Assembly (NCBI RefSeq): GCF_900215145.1 | Contig: NZ_OBDO01000012.1 | Location: 62,001-126,000, forward strand | Source of the DNA: Geodermatophilus sabuli | GTDB lineage: Bacteria; Actinomycetota; Actinomycetes; Mycobacteriales; Geodermatophilaceae | Direction: 5' to 3' | Length of the DNA stretch: 64,000 nt | Shown: positions 8,479 to 16,675 of the stretch, in pieces | How the letters are laid out: the number at the start of each line of letters is the position of its first letter | How positions within the stretch are numbered: the stretch's first letter is position 1 | Program-made: the position numbers and the translations under genes | Notes under the pieces: model-generated | The model's input: the letters and a program-made list of their open reading frames with translations, nothing else | The model's database searches: none | Told to the model about the DNA's origin: nothing

Positions 8479-9048
8479 GTGCGCGTCGCCGTCTTCACCG
8501 GGTCCCAGAGCGGGCCGCCGTCCCACCAGCAGGCCGCCGCCGACCTGGCCGCCGACCTCGCCCGCGCCGGGGTCGGGATCGTCTACGGCGGCGGGCACGT
8601 CGGGTTGATGGGCGTCGTCGCCGACGCCGCGCTGGCCGCCGGGGGCGAGGTGGTCGGCGTCATCCCCCAGCACCTGGTGGACGATGAGCTGGCGCACCCC
8701 GGGCTGCCCCAGCTGGAGGTCGTCGCCTCGATGCACGAGCGCAAGGCCCGGATGGCCGAGCTCTCCGACGCCTTCGTCGCCCTGCCCGGCGCCGCCGGCA
8801 CCCTGGAGGAGCTGTTCGAGGCCTGGACCTGGGGGATGCTCGGCCTGCACGCCAAGCCGGTCGTGCTCGTGGACGTCGACGGGTTCTGGCAGCCGCTGCT
8901 CACCCAGCTGCGCCGCATGGTCGACGACGGCTACCTCGCCGCCCCGAGGTTCGACGCGCTGGGCGTGGTCGCCGACGCGGCCGGCCTGCTGGAGTTCGTC
9001 ACGGCCTACGAGCACCCCGCCCGGAAGTGGACCCCCACCCCGCCCTGA
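8479..9048 (+). CDS. LOG-family protein (TIGR00730; cytokinin riboside 5'-monophosphate phosphoribohydrolase-like)
   Basis: A 189-residue Rossmann-fold protein. It has the family's two diagnostic motifs: VYGGGHVGLMG (residues 35-45) and PGAAGTLEE (103-111, a variant of PGGxGTxxE), plus MHERKARM between them with the catalytic Arg. Members remove ribose 5-phosphate from nucleoside monophosphates and were long misnamed lysine decarboxylases. GTG 8479 has CAGGCT 7 bases upstream, which may serve as a leaderless -10 box; there is no ribosome binding site. A 34-base palindrome follows 3 bases after the stop. Confidence 0.88.
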   Translation: MRVAVFTGSQSGPPSHQQAAADLAADLARAGVGIVYGGGHVGLMGVVADAALAAGGEVVGVIPQHLVDDELAHPGLPQLEVVASMHERKARMAELSDAFVALPGAAGTLEELFEAWTWGMLGLHAKPVVLVDVDGFWQPLLTQLRRMVDDGYLAAPRFDALGVVADAAGLLEFVTAYEHPARKWTPTPP

Positions 9049-9050
9049 CT

Positions 9051-9084
9051 CCGAGGGGCACAAATGGCCATTTCCGCCCCTCGG
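9051..9084. repeat. 34-base palindrome with AAATGGCCATTT core
   Basis: The arms 9051-9067 and 9068-9084 match at all but two positions per arm; the centre is AAATGGCCATTT flanked by GGGGC and GCCCC. It starts 3 bases after the LOG-gene stop and may act as its terminator. A false ATG for the next gene lies inside it. A related perfect palindrome sits at 54059-54080. Confidence 0.8.
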
Positions 9085-9111
9085 GTCAGGACAACCCCTA
9101 GCGTCGGCGAC

Positions 9112-10233
9112 GTGGAGCGCTGGGACGTCGTCGTCGTCGGGGGTGGTCCCGCGGGCTCGGCCGCCGCGCTGGCCGCGCGGCGCACCGGGGCCTCGGTGCT
9201 GGTGCTCGACCGGGCCGACTTCCCCCGCGACAAGGTCTGCGGCGACGGCATCGCCCCCGAGGCGATCGACGTGCTCGCCGCGCTCGGCGTGGACCGGCAC
9301 GCGCTCCTGGACGGGTACCCGCCGGTGCCGCGGCTCGCGTTGCGCTCCCCCGGCGGGGCCACGGTCGAGCGCGCCACGGCCCGCCCGTCGCACGTCGTCC
9401 CCCGCGCGGTGCTCGACGCGCGGCTGCTGGGAGTGGCGCTGGCCCGCGGGGCGCGCTTCCGGCGGCGCACCGTCCGAACGGTGCAGGCGGACGCCGACGG
9501 CGTCACCGTGGACGGCGAGGTGCGGGCGTCGGTGCTGGTCGCGGCGGACGGCGCGGAGTCCGTCGTCCGGCGGGCCCTGGGGATCGGCAGCAACCGGGCC
9601 GACCGGCTGGCCGTCGCGATCCGCGGGTACGCCCCCGAGCCGCCGGGGGCACCCGGCACGCAGGTGCTGGTGACGACGGGGCAGCGCTGGCCGGCCTACG
9701 CGTGGTCGTTCCCCATCGGCGACGGCCGCGCCAACGTCGGCTACGGCGAGCTGGTGTCGGGCGGAGCCACCCGCGCGGACCTCGTGGACGGGCTGCACCG
9801 GCTGCTGCCCGGGGTGGCGCCGGAGTCGCTCCGGGCGCACCGGCTGCCGCTGTCCACCGGCCGGCCGCGCCAGCCCGACGGCCGGGTGCTGCTGGCCGGC
9901 GACGCCGCCTCCCTGATCAACCCGCTGACCGGGGAGGGCATCTTCTACGCCGTCGTCTCCGGGGCGCTGGCCGGCTCGGCCGCGACCGCCGGGCCGGACG
10001 CCGGTGCCCGCTACCGTGGCCTGCTGCACCGGCGGCTGGCCGGACACCTGCGCTCCACGCGGCTGGCGTCGGAGCTGAGCCGCTGGCCGGCGGTGATGGA
10101 CGCTGCCTTCGACGCGGCCGCGGCCAGCGGGCGGGTGTTCGACGACGTCGTCGCCCTCGGGCTGGCCGACGGCCGGCTGACCCCGCGCACCCTCGCGGCC
10201 GCGGCGCGCCGGCTGACCCTCAGGCGGGGCTGA
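9112..10233 (+). CDS. FAD-dependent oxidoreductase, geranylgeranyl reductase family
   Basis: A 373-residue flavoprotein. The FAD dinucleotide fold is at the very start (VVVVGGGPAGSAAALAARR, GGGPAGS at 10-16), followed by DFPRDKVCGDGIAPEAID, a signature of the geranylgeranyl reductase subfamily, and GDAASLINPLTGEGIFYA, the second FAD motif. Members saturate isoprenoid chains, for example of menaquinone, phytol or archaeal lipids, or hydroxylate secondary metabolites; no partner gene here decides between them. I use GTG 9112, not the ATG at 9064, because that ATG is inside a palindrome and the fold starts just after 9112; TAGCGT lies 7 bases upstream. The end overlaps the convergent GGDEF gene by 14 bases. 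Confidence 0.88.
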   Translation: MERWDVVVVGGGPAGSAAALAARRTGASVLVLDRADFPRDKVCGDGIAPEAIDVLAALGVDRHALLDGYPPVPRLALRSPGGATVERATARPSHVVPRAVLDARLLGVALARGARFRRRTVRTVQADADGVTVDGEVRASVLVAADGAESVVRRALGIGSNRADRLAVAIRGYAPEPPGAPGTQVLVTTGQRWPAYAWSFPIGDGRANVGYGELVSGGATRADLVDGLHRLLPGVAPESLRAHRLPLSTGRPRQPDGRVLLAGDAASLINPLTGEGIFYAVVSGALAGSAATAGPDAGARYRGLLHRRLAGHLRSTRLASELSRWPAVMDAAFDAAAASGRVFDDVVALGLADGRLTPRTLAAAARRLTLRRG

Positions 10234-11266
10234 CCGCGACCTCGACCCGGCCCCGGCCGGCCCGCTTGGCCTGGTAGAGCGCCGCGTCGGCGGCCGCGTA
10301 CAGCTCGCGCATCCGCGTGGCGTGCTGCGGTGCGTGCGCGACGCCGACGCTGACGGACAGGGACAGCAGGCTCCCGTCCGGCAGGGTCAGCGGCGCCGCG
10401 TGCACCGCCTCGAGGATCTCCTCCGCCCGCCGGACGGCGACACCGGGCGCGCAGCCGGGCAGCAGGACCGCCAGCTCGTCCCCGCCCAGCCGGCTGATGA
10501 CCGCGTCGCCGGCCCGCACCTGCCGGCGCAGGACCCCGGCCAGGTGCACCAGCGCGTCGTCGCCCACGGGATGCCCGTGCACGTCGTTGATCTGCTTGAA
10601 CGAGTCGACGTCGACCAGCACCAGCGCCGTCCCGTCGCCGGGGCACCCGCCCGACAGCTCGACGTCCAGCGCCTCGTCGAGGACCCGCCGCGTGACGAGG
10701 CCGGTGAGGGAGTCGACGTCGGCCTGCCGCTGGAGCGCGGCGACCAGGCGGTCCTGGGCGCTCACCGCCCGGGTGAGCAGCCCTCCGATGACCGCGAGCA
10801 TCGCGCCGAAGAAGAGGAGGTCGGTCAGGGCCTCGTGGAAGGTCCGCTCGTGCAGGAACATCACGCCGCCGCTGGCCACCGCCACCACCGTCGCCACCAC
10901 CGCGCCGGCGGTGCGCAGGTGGAACCCCGCGTAGACGACGACGAAGGCGAGGAACGCCTGGACGCGGGTGGAGGAGCTGCCCGAGGCCAGGCTGAGCGCG
11001 GTCAGCACCGTGACGCCGACGACCGCCAGCCCGAGGAACGCCCCGACCCGGTCCAGCAGCTGCGGCGGGATCCGCGCGTAGCCCGCGGCGACGACGAGCA
11101 GCCCGACCACGCACGAGACGAGCACGCTGCGGCTGGCGTCGTCGGGTCCGAGCGGGCCGGTGAGGACCACCAGCGTGAGCATCGCCGCGCACACCGTCAG
11201 GACGGCGGCGGCGGTCCGGGCGGCGGCGCGGGGCTCGCGGGCCCTCAGCGCGGCGGGGATCTGCAC
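10220..11266 (-). CDS. Membrane-bound diguanylate cyclase (GGDEF protein)
   Basis: A 348-residue protein: five or six membrane helices (residues ~18-165) with no recognised extracellular sensor domain, then a GGDEF domain from ~180 to the end. The active site reads RLGGDELAVLL (261-265 GGDEL), with VLVDVDSFKQINDVHGHPVGD upstream, so metal and GTP binding look intact and c-di-GMP synthesis is likely. RAGD (251-254) resembles an inhibitory RxxD site but lies six rather than five residues before GGDEL. GTG start at 11266. An EAL protein is found at the far end of the window. Confidence 0.87.
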   Translation of the reverse strand: MQIPAALRAREPRAAARTAAAVLTVCAAMLTLVVLTGPLGPDDASRSVLVSCVVGLLVVAAGYARIPPQLLDRVGAFLGLAVVGVTVLTALSLASGSSSTRVQAFLAFVVVYAGFHLRTAGAVVATVVAVASGGVMFLHERTFHEALTDLLFFGAMLAVIGGLLTRAVSAQDRLVAALQRQADVDSLTGLVTRRVLDEALDVELSGGCPGDGTALVLVDVDSFKQINDVHGHPVGDDALVHLAGVLRRQVRAGDAVISRLGGDELAVLLPGCAPGVAVRRAEEILEAVHAAPLTLPDGSLLSLSVSVGVAHAPQHATRMRELYAAADAALYQAKRAGRGRVEVAVSPA

Positions 11267-11373
11267 ACCCGCTCATCGGCCCGTGCTCCGCCTCGCTGGA
11301 GCGCCGCCTGCCCCGTGCGGGGGAGCACCCCTCCGGTGCCGCCCGCGGGGTCGCCACGCTCCGGGGAGCCCGC

Positions 11374-12045
11374 TCAGGACGGCGGCGCGGGCCCCGGTCC
11401 CGGCGCGGGCGTGACGGGGGGCGGCGGCGTGAGGTAGGTGACGTAGTCGTCGGCCGACAGCGGCGCGGGGCTCAGCTGACCCGACGGCAGCGGCGCGTCG
11501 ACCGGCGCGCCGTCCACGGTCAGGACGACGGCGTCGACGCCGGGCACGCTGGTCGCGGACAGCACCAGCTGGGCCACCGCCCGCCGGCCGGCCGGCCCCG
11601 CCGGTGCGTCCGTCGGCCCGGCGAGGTCGATCGTCGCCGTCCCACCGGTGAGGTCGGTGACGGTCAGCTCCACGTCCGGCGGCAGCGCCGTGGACAGCTG
11701 TAGGTCGTGCTCGGCCGCCGTGGGACCGGCGGCGAGGGCGGCGAGCAGGCTGTCCAGCCGGTCCTGCGCCAGCCGACCGGTCACCTCCCGGGGCCGTGGC
11801 ACGAGGCTGTCGTCGCGCGCCACCAGGTAGACCCGCGTGGGGTCGGCCTGCGGCTCGGGCGCCGGGGTGGCCGAGGTCTGTGCGCTGGGCGAGGTCAGCC
11901 CGAACGGCACCTCCGAGGCCGGGATGGTCTCCGCGGGCCCACCGGTCGGCACCCCGCAGCCGGCGAGCACGGCGCCCAGCCCGAGCGTGCCCAGGCCCAC
12001 CGCGCCCAGCCCCACCAGACCGAGCCGCACCCGGCTCGCGGTCAC
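11374..12045 (-). CDS. GerMN-domain lipoprotein
   Basis: A 223-residue lipoprotein: hydrophobic signal (GLVGLGAVGLGTLGLGAVLAGC) with a lipobox LAGC, so it is anchored outside the cytoplasmic membrane. The body (TRVYLVARDDSLVPRPRE ... GRLAQDRLDSLLAALAAGPTAAE ... LTVTDLTGGTATIDL) is a GerMN domain, as in LpqB and GerM. It is shorter than LpqB and lacks the beta-propeller. GTG 12045 overlaps the TGA of the histidine kinase gene (GTGA), so the two are translationally coupled; by analogy with MtrAB-LpqB or CseABC it may modulate the kinase from outside. The C-terminal tail is Pro-rich. Confidence 0.83.
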   Translation of the reverse strand: MTASRVRLGLVGLGAVGLGTLGLGAVLAGCGVPTGGPAETIPASEVPFGLTSPSAQTSATPAPEPQADPTRVYLVARDDSLVPRPREVTGRLAQDRLDSLLAALAAGPTAAEHDLQLSTALPPDVELTVTDLTGGTATIDLAGPTDAPAGPAGRRAVAQLVLSATSVPGVDAVVLTVDGAPVDAPLPSGQLSPAPLSADDYVTYLTPPPPVTPAPGPGPAPPS

Positions 12046-13415
12046 CGGGCACCGCCGGGGAAGGAGAGGGTGAAGCGGGCGCCGCCGCAGGGCGCCGCGC
12101 TGCACCAGGCGGCGCCGCCGTGCCGGGCCGCGATCTCGGCCACGATCGCCAGCCCCAGGCCGGCACCCGGCAGCGACCGGCGGGCGGCCCGCGGACCCCG
12201 GGCGAACCGCTCGAACACCCGCTCCCGCTCCTCGACCGGGATGCCGGGACCCTCGTCGTCGACGTCCACCACCACCGCGTCGTCCCGCCGCTGCACGGTG
12301 ACCGCGCACACCCCGCCGGCGTGCCGGTCGGCGTTGTCCAGCAGGTTGCGCACCGCCCGCTCCAGCCCACTCTTGTCGCCGGTCACCACCGTCTCCTCGT
12401 CCGGGTCGCCGGTCAGCAGGTCGGGGTCCCGCCCGGAGCCGGCCAGTACCTCCCGCACCAGGGCGGTCATCGACACCGGCGTCGCCCGGTCCGACGGCGG
12501 GGCGCCGTCGATGCGGGCCAGTTCCAGCAGGTCGTCGAGCATGCGGCGGAACCGGTCCAGCTCGCCCTCCACCAGGGCGAGCGCCTGGTCGGCACGCGGG
12601 GACAGCTCGGCCCGGCGGGCGGCGAGCACCTCGACACTGGTGACGACGCCGGTGAGCGGGCTGCGCAACTCGTGGCTGACGTCGCCGACGAACCGGGCGT
12701 CGCGCTCGAGCCGGGCCGCCAACGCGTCGACCATGCTGTTGAACCCCGCCACGATCGCCAGCAGGTCGGGGTCGTCGGTGGGCGGCAGCCGGGTGTCGAG
12801 GTCGCCGCCGGCGATCCGGGTGGCCGCGCCGGCGACCTGCTCCAGCGGCTGCAGCGCGCGCCGGCTGGCCCAGCCGCCGAACGCCGCACCGGCCGCGGTG
12901 GCGGCCAGCGCCCCCGCCGCCAGGACGACCGCCAGCGTGCGCAGCACCATCTCCAGCTCGCTGAGCGGGGACAGCTCGTAGAACTCCACGCCCGCGGCGG
13001 CCACCGGCACCCCGACCAGCAGCGCCGGGCCGGAGGCGGTCTCGACGCGGACGGTGCCGGCCGAGCCGCCGGCGACGATCTCCCGCAGTTCCTCGGGCAC
13101 GTCGCGGGCGCCGACGTCCAGGCTCGAGGAGTACCAGGAGTCCCCGCTGCGGACGACGACGTCCGCCGCGCCCGACGGCAGCAGCTCCACCACCACGTCG
13201 CCGACCTCGGTCCCCGCCGTGGCCAGCCGGCTGCTGAGCACGTTGGCGTCGGCGAACGCCTGCCGGGTGAGCGACCGCTCCCGCTGGTCGAGGAGGTAGC
13301 CGCGGGCCAGCAGCCAGGTCGTCGTCACCAGCACGACCGAGACCAGCAGCGCGCCCGCGGCGAAGCCCAGCACGATCCGCGACCGCAGCCCCCGCGACCC
13401 GAGGACGCGGCTCAC
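12042..13415 (-). CDS. Sensor histidine kinase
   Basis: A 457-residue membrane kinase. TM1 at ~15-36, an extracellular loop of ~120 residues, TM2 at ~160-181, HAMP (~182-235), the phosphoacceptor helix FVGDVSHELRSPLTGVV (His248), then the ATP-binding domain with LLDNADRHAGG (N box), DVDDEGPGIP (G1) and GAGLGLAIV (G2). It phosphorylates the upstream-encoded OmpR-type regulator and is coupled to the GerMN lipoprotein. I start it at GTG 13415; the longer in-frame extension to 13523 merely translates a dispersed repeat. Confidence 0.9.
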   Translation of the reverse strand: MSRVLGSRGLRSRIVLGFAAGALLVSVVLVTTTWLLARGYLLDQRERSLTRQAFADANVLSSRLATAGTEVGDVVVELLPSGAADVVVRSGDSWYSSSLDVGARDVPEELREIVAGGSAGTVRVETASGPALLVGVPVAAAGVEFYELSPLSELEMVLRTLAVVLAAGALAATAAGAAFGGWASRRALQPLEQVAGAATRIAGGDLDTRLPPTDDPDLLAIVAGFNSMVDALAARLERDARFVGDVSHELRSPLTGVVTSVEVLAARRAELSPRADQALALVEGELDRFRRMLDDLLELARIDGAPPSDRATPVSMTALVREVLAGSGRDPDLLTGDPDEETVVTGDKSGLERAVRNLLDNADRHAGGVCAVTVQRRDDAVVVDVDDEGPGIPVEERERVFERFARGPRAARRSLPGAGLGLAIVAEIAARHGGAAWCSAAPCGGARFTLSFPGGAR

Positions 13416-13486
13416 GGTGCCCCCGGGTCCGCTCCCGCAGGGCGCTCCGCTCTCACTGCGCCCCCGGTTCGCTGCCGCGGGGCGCT

Positions 13487-13521
13487 CCGCTCCTCGCTCG
13501 CTGGCGCTCGCTGCGATGCTC
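13487..13521 (-). repeat. Dispersed GAGCGAGGAGCGG-type repeat, third copy
   Basis: In reverse complement this is nearly the same as the second half of the 52-base repeat at 2902-3035 (GAGCATCGCAG, then GCGAGCGAGGAGCGG), with small differences in the middle. It fills the gap between the response regulator and kinase genes. Partial copies of the CGCTCCGCTC piece flank it at 13441 and 13481. Confidence 0.75.
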
Positions 13522-13535
13522 ACGCCCCTGTCCGC

Positions 13536-14255
13536 TCACTGGGGGTCCAGCCGGTAGCCCAGGCCCCGCACGGTGACCACGATGCGCGGCGCCCCGGGGT
13601 CGAGCTCCACCTTGGTGCGCAACCGCCGGATGTGGACGTCGACGATCCGCTCGTCCCCGAAGAAGCCGTGCTCCCACACCCGCTCCAGCAGCATCTGCCG
13701 GCTGAACACCCGCCCCGGGGCGGCGGCGAGCTCGCACAGCAGCCGGAACTCGGTGAGGGTGAGCGGCACCTGCTGCTCGCCGCGGTGCACGGTGCCCCGC
13801 TCCTCCCGCAGCACCAGCGGCGCCGGCGGGTGCCGGTCGAGCACCACCTCGGCCGGCGCGGTCCCCTGCGCCGCGCCGGCGGCTCCCGCGCGGCGGCGCA
13901 GCGCCCGCAGCCGCGCGGTGATCTCCTTGACCTGGAACGGCTTGGTCACGTAGTCGTCGGCGCCGGCCTCCAGCGCGGCGACGATGTCGTGGGTGTCCGC
14001 GCGGGCGCTGACCACGATGATCGGCAGGTCGTGGTCGCGACGGACCTCGCGGATCACCGCGAAGCCGTCCATCGAGCCGAGCATCAGGTCGACGACCATC
14101 AGGTCGGGGGCGGCGGTGGCGACGGCGGCGACCGCCTCCTCGCCGCTCACCGCCTCGGCGACGTCGTAGCCCTCGTCCTCCAGTGCCCAGCGCAGGGCAG
14201 TGCGGATCGGGTCGTCGTCCTCGACGACCAGCAGACGCGGAGCCACTCCCACCAT
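13536..14255 (-). CDS. OmpR-family response regulator
   Basis: A 239-residue regulator: receiver domain (acidic pocket EDDD at 12-15, phosphorylated Asp56 in DLMVVDLMLG, Lys105 in VTKPF) and a C-terminal winged helix (LTLTEFRLLCELAAAPGRVFSRQMLLERVW ... DVHIRRLRTKVE ... TVRGLGYRL). It is paired with the kinase downstream. I start it at ATG 14255, just before the receiver fold. No good ribosome binding site is visible; instead, six heptamer repeats end 8 bases upstream of the ATG. It is divergent from the STAS genes. Confidence 0.9.
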   Translation of the reverse strand: MVGVAPRLLVVEDDDPIRTALRWALEDEGYDVAEAVSGEEAVAAVATAAPDLMVVDLMLGSMDGFAVIREVRRDHDLPIIVVSARADTHDIVAALEAGADDYVTKPFQVKEITARLRALRRRAGAAGAAQGTAPAEVVLDRHPPAPLVLREERGTVHRGEQQVPLTLTEFRLLCELAAAPGRVFSRQMLLERVWEHGFFGDERIVDVHIRRLRTKVELDPGAPRIVVTVRGLGYRLDPQ

Positions 14256-14262
14256 GCTGCCA

Positions 14263-14304
14263 CCGGACACCGGACACCGGACACCGGACACCGGACACCG
14301 GACG
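14263..14304 (-). repeat. Six tandem heptamers (CCGGACA on the + strand) abutting the response-regulator start
   Basis: Five exact CCGGACA units (14263-14297) are followed by CCGGACG (14298-14304). On the coding strand of the regulator they read TGTCCGG and occupy bases -8 to -49 relative to its ATG, exactly where the promoter or ribosome binding site should lie. A unit of seven bases changes reading frame and spacing with every copy gained or lost. Confidence 0.95.
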
Positions 14305-14419
14305 TTCGGCTGTCCGTCATGCGATCGCAAACCCACGCCCAGCCGGATCTCAACCTGCACACACCAGGCTGTCAGTGGACGCCAGGAGGATCGGCGCGAC
14401 GGCACCGAGGAGGAGCGAG

Positions 14420-14767
14420 ATGACGATGGCCGCCCCGCGGCACCGGACCGACGTCGAGACCGGGTCCGACGTGGTCACGATCCACCTCGACGACGCCCTG
14501 CTCGCCGACGGCCTGGCCGACGTCCGCTGGCTGCTGCACGACGCGCTGATGGCCGGGGCGCGCCGGCTGGTGGTCGACCTCTCTGGCCTGCAGCACCTGT
14601 CCAGCCCCGCCGTCGCCAGCTTCCTGTGGGCGCACCGCACCTGCCGGGCCCGCGGCGGCGCGGTCGTGCTGCGCGGCGCCAACCGCCGGACCGAGGACCT
14701 CCTGCGCCGCACCGGCCTCCGACGGGTCATCGAGGTCGAGCCGGCGCACGCCGGGGCGGTGGCGTGA
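14420..14767 (+). CDS. STAS-domain anti-sigma factor antagonist-like protein
   Basis: A 115-residue single STAS domain, as in SpoIIAA and RsbV. VVTIHLDDALLADG and LVVDLSGLQHLSSPAVASFLW match the fold; the Ser pair in HLSSPAV stands where SpoIIAA is phosphorylated by its anti-sigma kinase. RRLVVDL and GGAVVLRGA are the other core strands. ATG 14420 has GAGGAGCGAG directly upstream. The gene overlaps the next STAS gene by 4 bases. It may act in a partner-switching system; a SpoIIE-type phosphatase lies at 59390-62230, but a link is only inference. Confidence 0.82.
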   Translation: MTMAAPRHRTDVETGSDVVTIHLDDALLADGLADVRWLLHDALMAGARRLVVDLSGLQHLSSPAVASFLWAHRTCRARGGAVVLRGANRRTEDLLRRTGLRRVIEVEPAHAGAVA

Positions 14768-15012
14768 CCGCCACCGCGCTCACCGAGGTCGTCGACCGCG
14801 GCGCCGGGCTCATCCGCGCCAGCGGCCACCTGACCTCCCTCGGTGCCGACCTGCTGCGCGGCACCGCCGACGGCCTGCGCGGCAGCGGCCACGCCCGCGT
14901 GGTGCTCGACCTGCGCGGGGTGCGGACTGCCGACGCCGGCGGCCTGGACATCCTGCGGGAGATGCGGCGGGAGTTCGCCGCGGACGGCGGGGAACTGGTC
15001 GTCCGGGCCTGA
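14764..15012 (+). CDS. Second, short STAS-domain protein without the phosphorylatable serine
   Basis: An 82-residue STAS domain (LIRASGHLTSLGADLLRG ... ARVVLDLRGVRTADAGGLDILREM ... GELVVRA). At the position of the SpoIIAA phosphoserine it has DAGG in place of DSSG, so it cannot be switched off in the usual way. GTG 14764 overlaps the stop of the first STAS gene (GTGA), so the two are made together, perhaps as a heterodimer or as a switchable and a constitutive antagonist. Confidence 0.78.
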   Translation: MTATALTEVVDRGAGLIRASGHLTSLGADLLRGTADGLRGSGHARVVLDLRGVRTADAGGLDILREMRREFAADGGELVVRA

Positions 15013-15090
15013 GCCCGCGGTCGCGGTTGCCGCGCACCGGCCCCTCGGCTGGACTGGTACGGGGCCGTCGACACCGCGGAGGTCGTACCC

Positions 15091-16377
15091 GTGCCGGACA
15101 ACGAGCACCTGAGCCAGGACGTCGCGGCCGCGCCGGACGCGCCGCAGCAGCGGACCCAGAAGTGGCGCCTGGTCGGGCCCGGGATCGTCGTCGCCGCGAC
15201 CGGCGTCGGGGCCGGGGACCTCGTCGCCACGCTCATCGCCGGCTCCCGCTTCGGGTACGCGCTGCTGTGGGCGGTCGTCCTGGGCGTCGTCGTGAAGATC
15301 GCCCTGGCCGAGGCGACCGGCCGCTGGCATCTGGCCACCGGGTCGACGATCTTCGCCGGGTGGCGCTCGATGGGCGCCTGGACGTCGGTCTACTTCGTCG
15401 TCTACGTGGTCGTGTGGGGCTTCGTCTACGGCGCCACCGCGATGACGTCGTCCGCCCTGCCGCTCGCCGCGCTGTTCCCGGCGCTGTCCATCCCGGCCTG
15501 GGGCATCCTCTGCGGCCTGGTCGGCCTGGCCATCGTGTGGTTCGGCAACTACCGCGTGTTCGAGCGCGTCATGACCGTGCTCATCGGCGTCATGTTCGTC
15601 ATCGTCGTGGGCCTGGCGGTGCTCGTCGTCCCCGACCTGGGCGCCACCCTCGGCGGCCTGGTGCCGCGGCTGCCGGAGGGGTCCGCCGTCTACACGCTGG
15701 GCCTGGTCGGCGGCGTCGGCGGGACGATCACCATGGCCGCCTACGGCTACTGGGTGAACGCCAAGGGCTGGCGGGACGCCTCGTGGATGCGGGTCATGCG
15801 GCTGGACAACCGCGTCGCCTACATCACCACCGGCGTCTTCGTCGTCGCCATGCTCATCGTCGGCGCGGACCTGCTCTACAACAGCGGCGTCTCCCTCACC
15901 GAGGGCGACCGTGGGCTGCTCGACCTCGACGGCATCCTCCGCGACCGGTTCGGCCCCGTCGTCGCCACGCTGTTCCTCATCGGGTTCTTCGCGACGTCGT
16001 TCTCCTCCCTCCTCGGCGTCTGGCAGGGCGTCAGCCTGCTGGTCACCGACTTCGTCCGGACGTCGAAGCGCGCGTCGGGCCAGCTGACCGAGGGGGTGGC
16101 CGAGCGCAGCTGGCCGTACCGCGGCTACCTGCTGTGGCTGACGTTCCCGCCGATGGCGCTGCTGTTCCTCGGGCAGCCGTTCGCGCTGGTCGTCGCCTAC
16201 GGCGCGCTGGGCGCGTTCTTCATGCCGTTCCTGGCGCTCACCCTGCTGTGGCTGCTCAACAGCCGGCGGACGCCGGACCGCTGGCGCAACGGGTGGCTGT
16301 CCAACCTGCTGCTGACGGCGGCGGCGGTGCTGTTCCTGGTGCTGTGCGTGAACGAGCTGATGAACCTGACGTCGTGA
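15091..16377 (+). CDS. NRAMP-family-like transporter lacking the canonical metal-binding motifs
   Basis: A 428-residue protein with about 11 membrane helices and overall NRAMP architecture. The first motif, DPGN in metal transporters, reads GAGD here (residues 40-43, GVGAGDLVATLIAGSRFGY), and the helix that carries MPH has MAAYGYW instead. Such NRAMP-related proteins lack the ligands for Mn2+ or Fe2+; some relatives (NrmA type) move Mg2+, so a different substrate is likely. The GTG at 15091 lies ~80 bases after the STAS genes. It is convergent with a small membrane protein 15 bases away. Confidence 0.82.
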   Translation: MPDNEHLSQDVAAAPDAPQQRTQKWRLVGPGIVVAATGVGAGDLVATLIAGSRFGYALLWAVVLGVVVKIALAEATGRWHLATGSTIFAGWRSMGAWTSVYFVVYVVVWGFVYGATAMTSSALPLAALFPALSIPAWGILCGLVGLAIVWFGNYRVFERVMTVLIGVMFVIVVGLAVLVVPDLGATLGGLVPRLPEGSAVYTLGLVGGVGGTITMAAYGYWVNAKGWRDASWMRVMRLDNRVAYITTGVFVVAMLIVGADLLYNSGVSLTEGDRGLLDLDGILRDRFGPVVATLFLIGFFATSFSSLLGVWQGVSLLVTDFVRTSKRASGQLTEGVAERSWPYRGYLLWLTFPPMALLFLGQPFALVVAYGALGAFFMPFLALTLLWLLNSRRTPDRWRNGWLSNLLLTAAAVLFLVLCVNELMNLTS

Positions 16378-16392
16378 GCGGGCGCCGCCCGG

Positions 16393-16632
16393 TCAGTCCC
16401 CCGGCGGGGCGGGCTCGTCGCGCGCCGCGTCCTGCTGCCGGCGGAACCGGAGCGACTCCACCAGCGCGTAGCCGAACAGCACGCCCCACGCGAAGCTGAG
16501 GAAGGCCTCGCCCCACTGGCCGTCGACGAGCTGGCGCACCAGCTGCACGAGGACGTAGAGGAGCGCGCCGACGGCGAGTACCTGGACCCCCCGGTTGCCG
16601 AACCAGGGCGGGCGGAACGGAGCGGCGGCCAC
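16393..16632 (-). CDS. Small two-helix membrane protein
   Basis: A 79-residue protein with two likely membrane helices (VQVLAVGALLYVLVQLV and FLSFAWGVLFGYALVESL) and a charged cytoplasmic tail RFRRQQDAARDEPAPPGD. I recognise no family. It stands alone, convergent with the NRAMP-like gene. Start ATG 16632. Confidence 0.6.
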   Translation of the reverse strand: MAAAPFRPPWFGNRGVQVLAVGALLYVLVQLVRQLVDGQWGEAFLSFAWGVLFGYALVESLRFRRQQDAARDEPAPPGD

Positions 16633-16675
16633 GGCGTCACGCTAGCCCGGCATCGCACGCCCGCGGTCCCTGAGC

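Noticed and set aside
14263..14304. CRISPR-like array
   Set aside because: Units are 7 bases long with no spacers and no cas gene; simple tandem repeat.
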